Positions 8,903-18,262 of a stretch of DNA of 64,000 nucleotides are shown here, piece by piece. Under the pieces are notes generated by a model. It searched no databases. It had not been told where the DNA came from and saw nothing but the letters and a program-made list of their open reading frames with translations. The stretch comes from Candidatus Nanopelagicales bacterium. GTDB lineage: Bacteria; Actinomycetota; Actinomycetes; S36-B12. Each line of letters starts with the position of its first letter. Positions within the stretch are counted from its first letter, which is position 1. The position numbers and the translations under genes were made by a program. The stretch is taken from positions 1 through 64,000 of the forward strand of contig JAQTZL010000005.1 in NCBI GenBank assembly GCA_028687755.1, read 5' to 3'.

Positions 8903-9916
8903 TCACCGGTCCAGGCCCGGCCCCTCACGCTGAGCAGAGGGAGTCGGGGTGTCGAGGGGGTCGACCTCAAGCCCCGCGGTGCGGCGTACCGCCCGATGAG
9001 CTCCATCCCGCACCCCGTCGAGGAGGCCGCGCACATCGTCGTAGCCGGTGATGACCGTGGCGAGGCCGTCCCGCAAGAGTCGGTGACAGCCTGACGACGC
9101 TGCGCTGGTGATCGGGCCAGGGATCGCCCCGACGAGGCGGCCGAGCTCTGCGGCGCGGGCGGCGGTGTGGAGGGTCCCGGAGCGGTAGCCGGCCTCCGCA
9201 ATGAGGACGGTGCCGGAGAGCGCGGCGAGGAGCCTGCCTCGTTGCAGGAACCTCCACTTCGTCGGCGCCGCGCCCGGCGGCAACTCCGACAGCAACAGGC
9301 CGTCTTTGCCGACATGGGTCAGCAGATCAGTGTGCCCTGCCGGATACGGCCGGTCCAGGCCGCCTGCAAGCACGGCGACCGTCGCACCGCCCGATGCGAG
9401 CGCGGAACGGTGCGCGGCACCATCGATCCCATACGCGCCGCCGGAGAGCACCAGCCGGGAGTCCGCGACCGCCGACTGCACCAGCTCCGTGGTGACGTGC
9501 TCCCCATACCCGGTGGACGCCCGAGCGCCAGTGATGGTGAGGCGATCCCACAGCGGGCCGGTCAGCAGCCCTGCGTTGCCTTTCGCCCACAACGCCACCG
9601 GTGCACGATCGCCGAGCGCGTCGATCCCTGCCGGCCATTCGGCATCGCCGGGGATCAGCACCCTCATTCCGTGCCGCTCCGTCTCGGCAAGCACCCGCTG
9701 GGTCTGTGCGGCGTCGAGGCGTGGTGCGAGGCGTCGCTGCCAGGTGTCACCATCCGGCCCGGGCGGGGCTTCATCGGCGGGGAGACGGGCGACGGTTTCG
9801 GATGCGCCGACGGTGCGGATCATCCTCCCCGTCACCGCGTCGCCTGGTTCGGACGCGATACCGAGGATGATCCTCGCGGTGCGCTCCTCTGCTGCCAGCT
9901 CGTTGATCGTGTCCAT
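8903..9916 (-). CDS. dprA: DprA/Smf-family DNA-processing protein
   Basis: This 337-residue protein has the Rossmann-like DprA fold. Recognisable parts include LTITGARASTGYGEH, LVLSGGAYGIDGAAHRSAL and TVAVLAGGLDRPYPAGH, then LLSELPPG and LIAEAGYRSGTLHTA. DprA binds single-stranded DNA and loads RecA. On a mobile element it may protect or process incoming single strands. The ATG at 9916 is preferred over 9937 because GAGGGAG lies eight bases upstream of it. The gene sits between the VirB4 and surface-protein genes, an unusual place compared with the chromosomal topA-linked dprA. Confidence 0.88.
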   Translation of the reverse strand: MDTINELAAEERTARIILGIASEPGDAVTGRMIRTVGASETVARLPADEAPPGPDGDTWQRRLAPRLDAAQTQRVLAETERHGMRVLIPGDAEWPAGIDALGDRAPVALWAKGNAGLLTGPLWDRLTITGARASTGYGEHVTTELVQSAVADSRLVLSGGAYGIDGAAHRSALASGGATVAVLAGGLDRPYPAGHTDLLTHVGKDGLLLSELPPGAAPTKWRFLQRGRLLAALSGTVLIAEAGYRSGTLHTAARAAELGRLVGAIPGPITSAASSGCHRLLRDGLATVITGYDDVRGLLDGVRDGAHRAVRRTAGLEVDPLDTPTPSAQREGPGLDR

Positions 9917-10096
9917 CAGTGCTGCTCCCTCGGTCATGGCGAATCAATCGAGGGATAGGTGCGAACCAGCACGCCGAAACAGTCACCAAGAGCAGGCCAG
10001 TGTGCGGGGAACTTACACCCTCACAACGCCCCGCAAATCGGCTGAAACTGGCGGAATGACGCGGAATCAGGGTTCAGAAATCCTGAACGTGAGCGT

Positions 10097-11575
10097 TTAG
10101 CCCTTCATTCGTGCTGTGGTGTCGAACGCGGCGAGCTCGGCGGGGTGGAGCTGGTGCTGGACGACGAAGGAGCGTTCTTTGATGCGCCAGAGTCCTTGTC
10201 CGGTGCCGAGTCCTGGGAGGAGTTTCTGTTCGGTGCCGGTGAGTCCGAGGGCTGCGGCGGTGGCTCCGAGTTGGTCGGGTTCTTGTCGGTAGATGATCCT
10301 CGTCTCCGCATTCGCCAGAAGCGAGTTCGCGAGGGCTCGCATCGCAGAGCCGGAGTCGCCGACGTTGTCGAGGTCGGTGAGTTTGTGGAAGATCAGCATG
10401 TTCGCGATCCCGTAGTGCCGTGCGAGTCGCCATTGCGCGTCCATGCGGCGTAGGAGGGCTGGGTAGGCCATGAGTCGCCAGGCTTCGTCGTAGATCACCC
10501 ACCGGTGCCCGCCATTTGGGTCCATCAGCGCCGACTCCATCCACGCCGACGAGCAGGTCATCAGCACCGAGATCAACGTGCTGTTCTCCGCGACGCGGGA
10601 CAGGTCCAGGCTGACCATCGGCAGCGATGGATCGAACCGCACGGTCGATGGCCCATCGAACAGCCCCGCAAGATCACCGGCAACGAGGCGGCGGAGGGCG
10701 TGGCCGACGAGCCGGCCGTCCTCTGCCAGCCTCCCGTCGGTGTCGGTCGCGGGGTCAGGGGCGAGGATACGGTCGACGACCATCGGCAGGATTGGCACGT
10801 CAGCGGTGCGGACGGTGTCTTGGAGGGCGAGGTCGATCGCGGTGTGCTCCAACGGTGACAGCACCCGATCCAGGACGGTCTCTGCGAGCGCGCCGATGAG
10901 TTCCCGGCGGCGGGACGCGACTTGCGCCGCCCATTCCGCATCGCTGACCCCGGATGTGCGGTGGCCTTCATCAAGGGGGTTGAGCCGGTTGCGGAGCCCA
11001 TGCCCGAGCACGATCGCCCGCCCGCCGACCGCCTCCGCAACCGCGGTATGTTCGCCTTTCGGGTCGCCGGGCACATACACGCGGCGACCGAACGGGATCG
11101 ACCTCGTGTAGAGAGATTTGGCGAGGGAGGATTTGCCGGAGCCGACGATCCCGGCGAGGACGATGTTGGGTGCGGTGATGAGGCCGCGGGCGTAGAGGGT
11201 CCAGGGGTCGTAGACGAAGGAGCCGCCGGAGTAGAGGTCTTGGCCGATGAACACGCCGTCGGCGCCGAGGCCGCCTTCGGCGAGGAACGGGTATGCGCCC
11301 GCGAGCGTCGCCGAGGTGTCCTGATGTCGCGGCAACCGAAACCGCCCCGGCGTCCGCAACGCCGCTGCCCCTGGTTCGCCGGCGGCGGGGAGGTAGGTGG
11401 TGTTGCGGCGTTCGGCCCGCTCCGCCGCCAGCCGTTCACGCTCCGCCGACTGCTCGGTGCGACGGGCGCTGGTTTCGATCTTCGCGGCGGCGTGCTTACG
11501 TGCCTTTCGCTGCTTGCGGCGTTCACCGGCCGGTTCGACCAACGCCGCGGTATGGAGCTTCTGGCGATCGCTCAC
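10097..11575 (-). CDS. VirB4-type conjugation ATPase
   Basis: This 492-residue ATPase would power assembly of the type IV secretion machinery. A charged N-terminal region (about 15 to 60) precedes the catalytic domain. The Walker A motif GIVGSGKSS is at 142 to 150, and Walker B HRWVIYDEAW lies around 350. The region RRMDAQWRLARHYG then matches the VirB4/TraC signature. It starts with GTG overlapping the upstream stop (GTGA). It is shorter than full VirB4 proteins because the N-terminal half is probably supplied by the SCO6880 protein two genes upstream. Confidence 0.9.
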   Translation of the reverse strand: MSDRQKLHTAALVEPAGERRKQRKARKHAAAKIETSARRTEQSAERERLAAERAERRNTTYLPAAGEPGAAALRTPGRFRLPRHQDTSATLAGAYPFLAEGGLGADGVFIGQDLYSGGSFVYDPWTLYARGLITAPNIVLAGIVGSGKSSLAKSLYTRSIPFGRRVYVPGDPKGEHTAVAEAVGGRAIVLGHGLRNRLNPLDEGHRTSGVSDAEWAAQVASRRRELIGALAETVLDRVLSPLEHTAIDLALQDTVRTADVPILPMVVDRILAPDPATDTDGRLAEDGRLVGHALRRLVAGDLAGLFDGPSTVRFDPSLPMVSLDLSRVAENSTLISVLMTCSSAWMESALMDPNGGHRWVIYDEAWRLMAYPALLRRMDAQWRLARHYGIANMLIFHKLTDLDNVGDSGSAMRALANSLLANAETRIIYRQEPDQLGATAAALGLTGTEQKLLPGLGTGQGLWRIKERSFVVQHQLHPAELAAFDTTARMKG

Positions 11576-12354
11576 AGTGCCCGCCCCCGCAACGCGGATG
11601 AGGACTGTGACTGCGCGAACCAGTCGTCTTCCTCCTCGTCCACCGCCGCTTGGCGCCGCGCCCGTGGACGGGTCGGCGTCGTCCGCGCAGACGGAGCCTC
11701 AGCATCCGGCTCTCGTGTTTCCGTGTGGGCTCGGAGCAGGGACACGTGCCCGTGGTCATGGTTGTACGTCAGGGTGTAGACGCCTGCGGTGGTGGTGTGG
11801 TCGAGGGCGCCGGTGGGGGTGGTGTCGTAAACGTATCCGTTGATGAGCGCGGCCTGCGTGGTCTCCTCGCCCATGTCGAACCCGGCCAGGTGCTCGATCG
11901 CGGCATCAGTGCCGGCGCGGTCGATGATCGCGAGCACGTCGTCGGCGTCCTGTCCTTGCAGGAACACCACGCTCACCCACCGCGACACCGGGCCTGGTTC
12001 TAGAGGCGCGGGGTGCCAGGCGATCCGTCCCGAGGCAGCCATCGCCGCATCCACTCGCTCATGCACGCCATCCAGCAACGCCGCGGCCTGCTGCAGCTCG
12101 GCGGTCGCGGCGAGCGCGTAGGTTGCGCCGGCGGTCTGATCCCCGGCGTCGTCGTGCGCGCGCACTCGGTTCGTCACGTGGGTGGTGGCGAGCTGGTCGA
12201 GCACTTGCCGGAGGGAGCGCACCCCGGCGAGCAGATCACCCAGCACCGCATAGGTGTCAGCGGGGTCCTCGAACACGCGGGAGGCGTGCGCGAGCCCGCG
12301 GAGCGCTTCGGACGCTTCCGCGGCGTCCGTGGTCGGGTTCTGGAAGGTCGGCAT
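11572..12354 (-). CDS. Hypothetical ICE protein
   Basis: This 260-residue protein has no family I recognise. Its first 120 residues are Ala-rich and helical, the middle contains WVSVVFLQGQDADDVLAII, and the C-terminal 50 residues are acidic and disordered-looking. No signal peptide or membrane segment is evident. It starts at ATG 12354 after AGGAG and its stop overlaps the VirB4 start. It is wedged between the two ATPase-complex genes, suggesting an accessory role there. Confidence 0.7.
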   Translation of the reverse strand: MPTFQNPTTDAAEASEALRGLAHASRVFEDPADTYAVLGDLLAGVRSLRQVLDQLATTHVTNRVRAHDDAGDQTAGATYALAATAELQQAAALLDGVHERVDAAMAASGRIAWHPAPLEPGPVSRWVSVVFLQGQDADDVLAIIDRAGTDAAIEHLAGFDMGEETTQAALINGYVYDTTPTGALDHTTTAGVYTLTYNHDHGHVSLLRAHTETREPDAEAPSARTTPTRPRARRQAAVDEEEDDWFAQSQSSSALRGRAL

Positions 12355-12370
12355 GACGGGCTCCTGTCGT

Positions 12371-13840
12371 TCAGACGGTGCGGCACAGCGGCAAGGCTGC
12401 GACGGTGAAGGCTTGGGCCTGCTGCCCGACGAGACGCCGGGTCTCGCAGGAGGCTTGGATCGCGGCTTGCTCGATCGCGGCGACCGCGGTATCGAGTTCT
12501 TCCGGGGTGGGCGCGCTGATGCTGATGAGGCCGGTGTAGCGGAGGACGCCGTGGCCTGCGGTGAGGTCGGCTTCTTGTTGGAGGATGTCGCTGTATTCGG
12601 CGGTTTGGGAGGCGTCTTCGATCTGTCCCATCTTCTGCCGCTGCGCGGCGTCCGAGATCAGCTCGGTCTTCTTCTTTCTGATGTCCCGTGCCGCCTGATC
12701 CGACCGGATTGGCGTGCACACCAGCGAGAATGAACGTTGAATCCCGGACGACAGCAACACCGGGGCGAGGAACCCTGGATACACCTGCGACCTCGGCCAC
12801 TCCGACACCCACAGCACCGCATGGTGCGCGGAATCCGACCGCAGGCGATCCCAGGTCTCCGTGACCGCAACCGGGCCCGCCGTCGCCAGCGACCGGCCGA
12901 TGTCGGTGTTCCGTTCGAGGATCGCGGCCGTGGCGGGGTCATAAGCGGATCGGAGGATCACTGCGACCTGTGCGGGGGTGAGCCACCCGGTGATCGTGAG
13001 TTCCGCCGCCCGCAGCGCCGTCACGAGCGTCGTCATCTCTTGGCGGAGGACGGCGGCGGCTCCCTTGATGCCGCCGCCGTTGGTGCGGACCTGGCGGGCG
13101 GCAGCTTTGAGGTCGAGGGCGAGACTGATGGTGGTGGCGTGGCGTTCCCCGGCGGGTCCGGCACGGTCGATGAGCTCGCGGTACACGGTGGAGGCCCAAG
13201 ACCCGTCGTCAGTGCCGTGGCGTTGCCACCACTCGATCAGTCCGGAACCTCCATCGGGGAGGGTGCGTTCGCACACTTGAAGGCGGGCGATCCGACCGGA
13301 CCGGCAGGTCGTGGCGAGTACCCGACCCCAGGTGGCGACGCGGCGTTCCTGTTCGCCGGGGTCGAGGAGCACGAACGCAGGATGTGAGATGCCGACGATC
13401 GCGGTGAGGGTCTGGGCGTGGGGGTCGTGGATCATCGCTGCCCCCGTCTCCGGGTCCTCCCACTCCCGCAACGACGCCGCATCACCAGGAAGAGCGAGCG
13501 TGCCCGCAGGACGGGGCTTCACGACCTGCCGCTGGAACACCGTCTGCCGTGCCTGCGTGCGGGCCACCCACTGGAAAGTGACGGGCACCCACTCGATGAG
13601 CTTCCTGCCGCCGATGGGTGTCCAGGCGAGGGCTGCACAGAGCAGCCAGATAGGTGCGGTCCAGGCCAGCAGCATCCCACCCCCGGCATAAAGGGCGCCG
13701 ACGATGGAAAGCACGCCGACGGCGAGGACGATGAGTTGCGGGAGGGAGAGGCCGAGGAGGATGCCGCGGCGAGTGAGACGGGAGAACTGCACCGCCCGCA
13801 ACCCAAACCCCGCACTGCTCGTGTTCGGCTGAGTCGACAT
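12371..13840 (-). CDS. SCO6880-family conjugation protein (PrgI/VirB4 N-terminal-like)
   Basis: This 489-residue protein matches the SCO6880 family found in actinobacterial conjugative elements. Two membrane segments near the N-terminus (about 28 to 75) resemble PrgI. They are followed by a long cytoplasmic region similar to the N-terminal domain of VirB4 (for example LLDPGEQERRVATWGRVLA). No Walker motif is visible, consistent with the ATPase being a separate gene downstream. The ATG has a GGAGTG ribosome-binding site. It is expected to sit at the inner-membrane base of the transfer channel. Confidence 0.85.
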   Translation of the reverse strand: MSTQPNTSSAGFGLRAVQFSRLTRRGILLGLSLPQLIVLAVGVLSIVGALYAGGGMLLAWTAPIWLLCAALAWTPIGGRKLIEWVPVTFQWVARTQARQTVFQRQVVKPRPAGTLALPGDAASLREWEDPETGAAMIHDPHAQTLTAIVGISHPAFVLLDPGEQERRVATWGRVLATTCRSGRIARLQVCERTLPDGGSGLIEWWQRHGTDDGSWASTVYRELIDRAGPAGERHATTISLALDLKAAARQVRTNGGGIKGAAAVLRQEMTTLVTALRAAELTITGWLTPAQVAVILRSAYDPATAAILERNTDIGRSLATAGPVAVTETWDRLRSDSAHHAVLWVSEWPRSQVYPGFLAPVLLSSGIQRSFSLVCTPIRSDQAARDIRKKKTELISDAAQRQKMGQIEDASQTAEYSDILQQEADLTAGHGVLRYTGLISISAPTPEELDTAVAAIEQAAIQASCETRRLVGQQAQAFTVAALPLCRTV

Positions 13841-13843
13841 CGG

Positions 13844-15217
13844 TCACTCCTTCCCGGCAGTCGGCTTCGATGAGGGCGGAGGCGTCGAGGGCGTCGGTCG
13901 CGCCGGTGGTGCGGTCGGGGTGTGGCTCGGTGCGGGCGGTGGCGGTGCGGGTTGCGCGGGTTCACCGGCCCCTGCCGCGTGACCCTCTGCGGCACCGCCG
14001 ACCTTACCGCCGAGTTTCGGGCCCCCGGTCGCCGCCGCACCCACCACCTGGGCCCCGACGACGACAGCTGCCGCAGGCCCAGCCGCGGCCGCGCCCGCCC
14101 CGGCTCCCGCGGCACCAGCTCCGGCTCCGGCGCTCCCGGAAGCAGCCGCACCGCCGGTCGCGGCGGGTGCCGCACTGGACGCAGTTGGTGTAGCCCCACC
14201 GGCGGAAGGTCCCGCACTGCCGCCGCCTCCGGTGGGTGTGTCGCCGGCGCCATCGAGCACTTTCTTCGCCCCGTCGGTCTTCGGAGCGGACGGCACAGGG
14301 ACGGGACGGTTGAGCGCGGACTTAGCTTCTTGCTCCGCGCTCATCGAGTGGTACATATCGAAACCGATGAACGTGACGAACTTGTACGTCATGTACGGGG
14401 CGAACGCGGCGATGAACATCAGCACGACCCCGGCGATGGGGTCGCTGATCGACGCCAGATCAAGCTCAATCGGCGCGCTCACTTGGGTGATCGCGACGAG
14501 GAAGATCACCACCAGCACGAGCTTCGACAGGATCAGGGCGATCACGAACGTCGCCCACTTCTCGAACCATCCCTTGGTCGCATCCCAGGAGAACCCCGCC
14601 AAGGCGATCGGGGCGAACACGATCGCGACGAGCAGCAGGGCTTTGCGGATCAGGAGCGAGAACCACACGATCGCAGCCGCGCTGATGGCGAGGCCGGCGA
14701 GGAAGATCGTGACGATCGCCCCGACACCGGGCGCGGCGATGTTGATCCCCGCGAACCCCGCAGCGAGCAGGGTGATCCGGTCGCCGATGGATTCCATCGT
14801 GTTCCCCGTGGCCTGCACGATCCCGACCGCGAGTTGATCGGTGATCTCCAGCAACAGACCGGTGAGGCCGATGGCGACGAAGGAACCGAGGATGCTTTTC
14901 GCGGCTCCGAGGGCGGCGCGGGTGAGGGCGGTGGGGTCGCGGTGGATGAGGCCGGTGATCAGTTGCAGGCAGAAGAAGATCAGCACGACGAACACCGCGA
15001 CCCCGAAGAGGATGTTGTAGACCCCGACATAGCCTTCGTCGGTGACATCGACGAGGGTGGTGGTGTCGAACACCGCCCAGACCGCCTCGAACAGCCACGC
15101 GGCCGCCCCGCCCATCGCCTGGGCGAGCCAGTCGAACGGGGCCGCTACCAACGTCGCGGCTCCTTGGCCGACGGAGTCGCACACGGCCGAGATCACCGGC
15201 ACATCACACACACTCAC
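13844..15217 (-). CDS. VirB6/TrbL-like channel protein
   Basis: This 457-residue polytopic membrane protein has about six hydrophobic segments between residues 20 and 300, then a long Ala/Gly/Pro-rich low-complexity tail (about 330 to 457). This is the layout of VirB6/TrbL channel proteins of Gram-positive type IV systems. The start is GTG after GGAAGGAGG. It lies between the two small pilin-like membrane proteins and the SCO6880 gene. Confidence 0.85.
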   Translation of the reverse strand: MSVCDVPVISAVCDSVGQGAATLVAAPFDWLAQAMGGAAAWLFEAVWAVFDTTTLVDVTDEGYVGVYNILFGVAVFVVLIFFCLQLITGLIHRDPTALTRAALGAAKSILGSFVAIGLTGLLLEITDQLAVGIVQATGNTMESIGDRITLLAAGFAGINIAAPGVGAIVTIFLAGLAISAAAIVWFSLLIRKALLLVAIVFAPIALAGFSWDATKGWFEKWATFVIALILSKLVLVVIFLVAITQVSAPIELDLASISDPIAGVVLMFIAAFAPYMTYKFVTFIGFDMYHSMSAEQEAKSALNRPVPVPSAPKTDGAKKVLDGAGDTPTGGGGSAGPSAGGATPTASSAAPAATGGAAASGSAGAGAGAAGAGAGAAAAGPAAAVVVGAQVVGAAATGGPKLGGKVGGAAEGHAAGAGEPAQPAPPPPAPSHTPTAPPARPTPSTPPPSSKPTAGKE

Positions 15218-15247
15218 CGCATCCTCCTTCCCTCGTACGCGATGGGG

Positions 15248-15517
15248 TCAGACGGCTTGGCCGACGCCCCAGAAGAAGTTGATGAGCGTCACCGCTGCAC
15301 CGCAGATGATCGCCGCCCCACAGGACACGAGCACGCCGACCTTCCCTCGCGACGCAAGATGCGGGTTGGAGGAGTTCGCGCCGAAACCCCACACGATCGC
15401 TGAGATGATCAGGGCGAGGACGGAGAGGATCAGGCCGACGGTCATGACCGCGCCGACGATGATGCGCAGCTGCTCGATACCGGGAAGCCCGGTACCGTTC
15501 GGATCAATATCAATCAC
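15248..15517 (-). CDS. DUF6112-type small membrane protein, copy 1
   Basis: This 89-residue protein has two membrane segments separated by a short loop (SSNPHLASRGK). It is paralogous to the protein at 16037 to 16303; both share the order IVG, IISAIVW, SNPH or GNPH, then a second helix ending in N-F. I chose GTG 15517 because AAGGAG lies eight bases upstream and the length then matches the paralogue; an upstream GTG at 15538 is possible. Size and topology resemble VirB2-like pilins, but that is an inference. Confidence 0.75.
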   Translation of the reverse strand: MIDIDPNGTGLPGIEQLRIIVGAVMTVGLILSVLALIISAIVWGFGANSSNPHLASRGKVGVLVSCGAAIICGAAVTLINFFWGVGQAV

Positions 15518-15563
15518 AGGGATGCTCCTTCTGCTCACAAGCGCCGGGGAATGGCGGACTTGT

Positions 15564-15577
15564 CAGCCAGGTGCACC
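15564..15577 (-). promoter_or_regulatory. Recurrent ICE upstream motif GCACCTGnCTG
   Basis: CAGCCAGGTGC on the plus strand followed by ACC, giving both the 11-base motif and the GGTGCACC dyad. It precedes the first DUF6112 gene. Confidence 0.45.
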
Positions 15578-15659
15578 ATGAGGCCCCTTGATAGGCTTAA
15601 GTGGTCACAGGCGGATTCGCGTTGCCCAGATGTCGGCAAACGAAGGAACGGGGCCAGGG

Positions 15660-16028
15660 GTGAGTCTTATTGATGTGATTGCCGTTACTCGAGTCACGAG
15701 AAGGGGCCGGTACCTTCTGGCAATGTGTGCTGTCGCCACTGGCATGCTGCTAGCGGGATGCTCGCAGGTTCCCGACGTGAGGACCGTGGACGCAAACGGC
15801 AACCAGTGGTCGGTCGGGGTCGCTGACCCACGTTTCTCCGGGGACGACCGATGTGACTCTGATTCCATGATTGAGGCCACGGTTATGAGCGCGGACCTGC
15901 CACCTTCCGGCCTCGGCATCACTCTCAGGCCCGAAGCGACCGAGGATGATGCGCAACGCATCGCTGAGTGCCTTCGTAACGCGCTCACCAGCGGTGAGAT
16001 CACCATCAGCCGACCGACGGCCGGCTAG
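15660..16028 (+). CDS. Small lipoprotein, inverted within the transfer operon
   Basis: This 122-residue protein has a classic lipobox (LLAGC) after a signal peptide, so it should be anchored to the outer face of the membrane. It is the only plus-strand gene within the minus-strand transfer block and sits between two paralogous DUF6112 genes. GTG 15660 is preferred, with AAGGAA upstream; the reading frame extends to 15588. Composition is less G+C-rich than its neighbours. A role in entry or surface exclusion is plausible from position and topology, but no family is recognised. Confidence 0.65.
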   Translation: MSLIDVIAVTRVTRRGRYLLAMCAVATGMLLAGCSQVPDVRTVDANGNQWSVGVADPRFSGDDRCDSDSMIEATVMSADLPPSGLGITLRPEATEDDAQRIAECLRNALTSGEITISRPTAG

Positions 16029-16036
16029 GAGCAAAA

Positions 16037-16303
16037 CTAGAGACGTTCGCCGACGGCGAGGAGGAAGTTGACCCAGGCGACGCCTGCTCCGGCGAGGGCT
16101 GCGGTGCCGAGCGCAACCCAGGCCCCGAGTCGGGCTTTGGTGGCGGTGTGCGGGTTGCCGATCGAAGATGAGATGGCCCAGACGATCACGGAGACGATCA
16201 GCATGAGCACGGCGATGATGAGCACGAACATCAGGAGTGCACCGATGACGGTGCGGAGGTCGTCGGCCGCGCCGACGCCGCCGAAGTCGGGGAATACGTC
16301 CAT
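16037..16303 (-). CDS. DUF6112-type small membrane protein, copy 2
   Basis: This 88-residue protein has two membrane segments and is a paralogue of the gene ending at 15248 (shared SVIVW, GNPHTATKARLG, WVNF). Its ATG overlaps the stop of the M23 peptidase gene by three bases within ATGA. The in-frame extension to 16540 is rejected because it lies inside that peptidase gene. It is probably a structural subunit of the transfer apparatus, pilin-like in size. Confidence 0.78.
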   Translation of the reverse strand: MDVFPDFGGVGAADDLRTVIGALLMFVLIIAVLMLIVSVIVWAISSSIGNPHTATKARLGAWVALGTAALAGAGVAWVNFLLAVGERL

Positions 16304-17484
16304 CAGCGTCCACCTCCGCTCAGGGTGCAGGACGCACGGGAGGCGTTGCCGCCGGTGATGCCTTCGGCGTCGTGGTCGGTGAGCCATTGGTCGGAGTCGA
16401 TCGCGGGCTGACCGGTGCCTCCGGGGCGGATTTCGAGGTGCAGGTGCGCTCCGGTGGATTTCCCGGAGGAGCCGACATCGCCGATGTGCTGCCCTGCGGT
16501 GACGGTCATGCCTTCGGTGACGTGGATGCCGTGCTCCCACATATGCGCGTAATACGAGGCAACCCGTTCCCCGCCGACGGTGTGCTCCACAATGATGAGC
16601 CCGCCCCAGGAGCCGGTGTATCCGGCGTGGGTAACGATCCCATCAGCGACGGCGAAGATCGGGGTGCCGTCGGCGGCGGAGAAGTCGCTGCCGGAGTGGA
16701 ACGCGGTCTCGAACGTGATCGGGTCGGTGCGCCACCCGAACGGGCTGGTCCGCACCCAGGAGCCCTCCGGCAACGGGAACACGACCCTGGTGGTCTCAGG
16801 CACCACCACATCACCACCGTTGCCACCGCCGCTTGATGGTGCGGGGCGGGTGAGGGCGGTGAGGATCGCTTCGGCGACGGGCTGATAGTTCTGATACCTG
16901 TCCGGGTATGCCGACACCTCAACGGCTTGCGCGGCTTCGCCTGGGTCGAGTTGCTGCCACCCCGGAATGTCGAGCAGCCCGCGCGGTGAGGGGTAGTTGG
17001 GTCCGGCCGGTCCGCCGTAGAACGCGCGGGCTTGATAGTTCGGGTCCATGAGCTCCGCAACGGTGCCCCAGCCGGCTTGCGGGCGCATCTGGAACAGGCC
17101 GAGGGAATCATGATCGGCTGCATCCCCATCGTTGGGGTAGTTCGCGGATTCGGGGTAGGTGCCGGTGTTGGTGAGCATCCGCAGGTGCGACTCCGTGAGC
17201 GCTGCCATCAACGCGATCACCACCCCTGCACGCCCCACCCCATCCGTCTGTCCACCGACGGTGATGATCGTGGCGGCGTGGGTGAGCTGCTGCCGGTTCA
17301 GTGTCACCGTCTCACCGTTGCGCGTGGTCGCGGTCAGTGAGTCCGGGATCGGTCCGACGATCAAGGACCCTGGTGCGCACGCGGCGATGGCAGGGCTGGC
17401 GAGGACGGCGACGGAGAGGAGAACGGTAGCGGGGCCGAAGCAGACGGCAGCGGCGGTGAGGGTGGCGAGGAGTTTCTTGAGCAT
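16303..17484 (-). CDS. Cell-wall hydrolase with M23 peptidase domain
   Basis: This 393-residue secreted protein would open the peptidoglycan for the transfer channel. A signal peptide ends near residue 35 (SPAIAA). The middle region (about 65 to 205), with ALTESHLR and LGLFQMRPQAGWG, resembles a lysozyme-like or transglycosylase domain. The C-terminal M23 domain has the zinc-site motifs HSGSDF and HLHLEI. It plays the VirB1/TcpG role. It is followed without a gap by the second DUF6112 gene. Confidence 0.9.
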   Translation of the reverse strand: MLKKLLATLTAAAVCFGPATVLLSVAVLASPAIAACAPGSLIVGPIPDSLTATTRNGETVTLNRQQLTHAATIITVGGQTDGVGRAGVVIALMAALTESHLRMLTNTGTYPESANYPNDGDAADHDSLGLFQMRPQAGWGTVAELMDPNYQARAFYGGPAGPNYPSPRGLLDIPGWQQLDPGEAAQAVEVSAYPDRYQNYQPVAEAILTALTRPAPSSGGGNGGDVVVPETTRVVFPLPEGSWVRTSPFGWRTDPITFETAFHSGSDFSAADGTPIFAVADGIVTHAGYTGSWGGLIIVEHTVGGERVASYYAHMWEHGIHVTEGMTVTAGQHIGDVGSSGKSTGAHLHLEIRPGGTGQPAIDSDQWLTDHDAEGITGGNASRASCTLSGGGR

Positions 17485-17490
17485 GGCCGG

Positions 17491-18186
17491 TCACCGCAAA
17501 GGGTTGTTGAGCTGCGACAACCGCAACAAGAGACAGGTGTCGGTGATCGGCTCAGCCAGCGATGGCGCGGAGGCGCGTTCGGGGGTGCAGGTGAGGAACA
17601 CGGTGAACGCAACCGGGTGTGTTGTCGTGACCGGATCGGTGCCCCAGTAACCGGTGCGGTGGCGGGTGCCGGTGATCGTGTACGCGACCGAGCCCTCGGG
17701 AATCTGGCCCGGTGCCGCCTGCGCCGCCGCGTCCTCCCATGCGGCGGGGATCTCGACTGTGTCGATGGTGAGCCACTGCCGCGTTTGGTGGGTGCGGAGC
17801 TGCGCCCACGCCTCCGGCGTCGGCAGATAGGAACGGACATCCGAGGCTGCGGCGTCCGCCTCCGTGTCGGCGGCGACATCAGCGAGCATCTGCGCGTAAT
17901 CGGCAGGCTCATACCCGCTGGCCGTATCCCAGGTGAACAGCGCCTCCGCGACCGCCACCGCGAACTCCTCCGGGCCGCCGAACGCGACCACCGGCTCTGG
18001 CTCTGTCGGGACGAGCGCCGGGCTCGTTGCCGTCGGTTCACCCGTCGGGGTGACTCCGTTGGGTTCGGCGGTCTGGGGTCCGCGGATGAGTCCGTAGACG
18101 CCGACGCCGATGAGGAGGAGCAGGATCAGGCCGCCGGCGATGGCGGCGATGAGCACGGTGCGGCGGCGGCGAGCGGTGGGGTCCAT
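17491..18186 (-). CDS. Single-pass membrane protein, VirB8-like position
   Basis: This 231-residue protein has a basic start (MDPTARRRR), one membrane segment (about 11 to 33), a Pro/Thr-rich linker and an extracytoplasmic domain. The fold could be NTF2-like as in VirB8/TcpC. That assignment rests on topology and neighbours, not clear similarity. ATG 18186 has a GGAAGGA ribosome-binding site; the long in-frame extension to 18987 lies inside the ParB-like gene and is rejected. Confidence 0.75.
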   Translation of the reverse strand: MDPTARRRRTVLIAAIAGGLILLLLIGVGVYGLIRGPQTAEPNGVTPTGEPTATSPALVPTEPEPVVAFGGPEEFAVAVAEALFTWDTASGYEPADYAQMLADVAADTEADAAASDVRSYLPTPEAWAQLRTHQTRQWLTIDTVEIPAAWEDAAAQAAPGQIPEGSVAYTITGTRHRTGYWGTDPVTTTHPVAFTVFLTCTPERASAPSLAEPITDTCLLLRLSQLNNPLR

Positions 18187-18218
18187 CCTGGTGTCCTTCC
18201 CGACGAGATTCGGATCAC

Positions 18219-18232
18219 CAGACAGGTGCACC
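18219..18232 (-). promoter_or_regulatory. Recurrent ICE upstream motif GCACCTGnCTG
   Basis: CAGACAGGTGC plus ACC on the plus strand, 32 bases upstream of the VirB8-like ATG. It contains the GGTGCACC dyad. Confidence 0.45.
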
Positions 18233-18262
18233 AAAACACTCAGCAGGGAGACGGCGGAGGGT

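Noticed and set aside
13922-15403. Plus-strand open frame of 493 codons
   Set aside because: Antisense to the VirB6-like gene; composition typical of a mirror frame.
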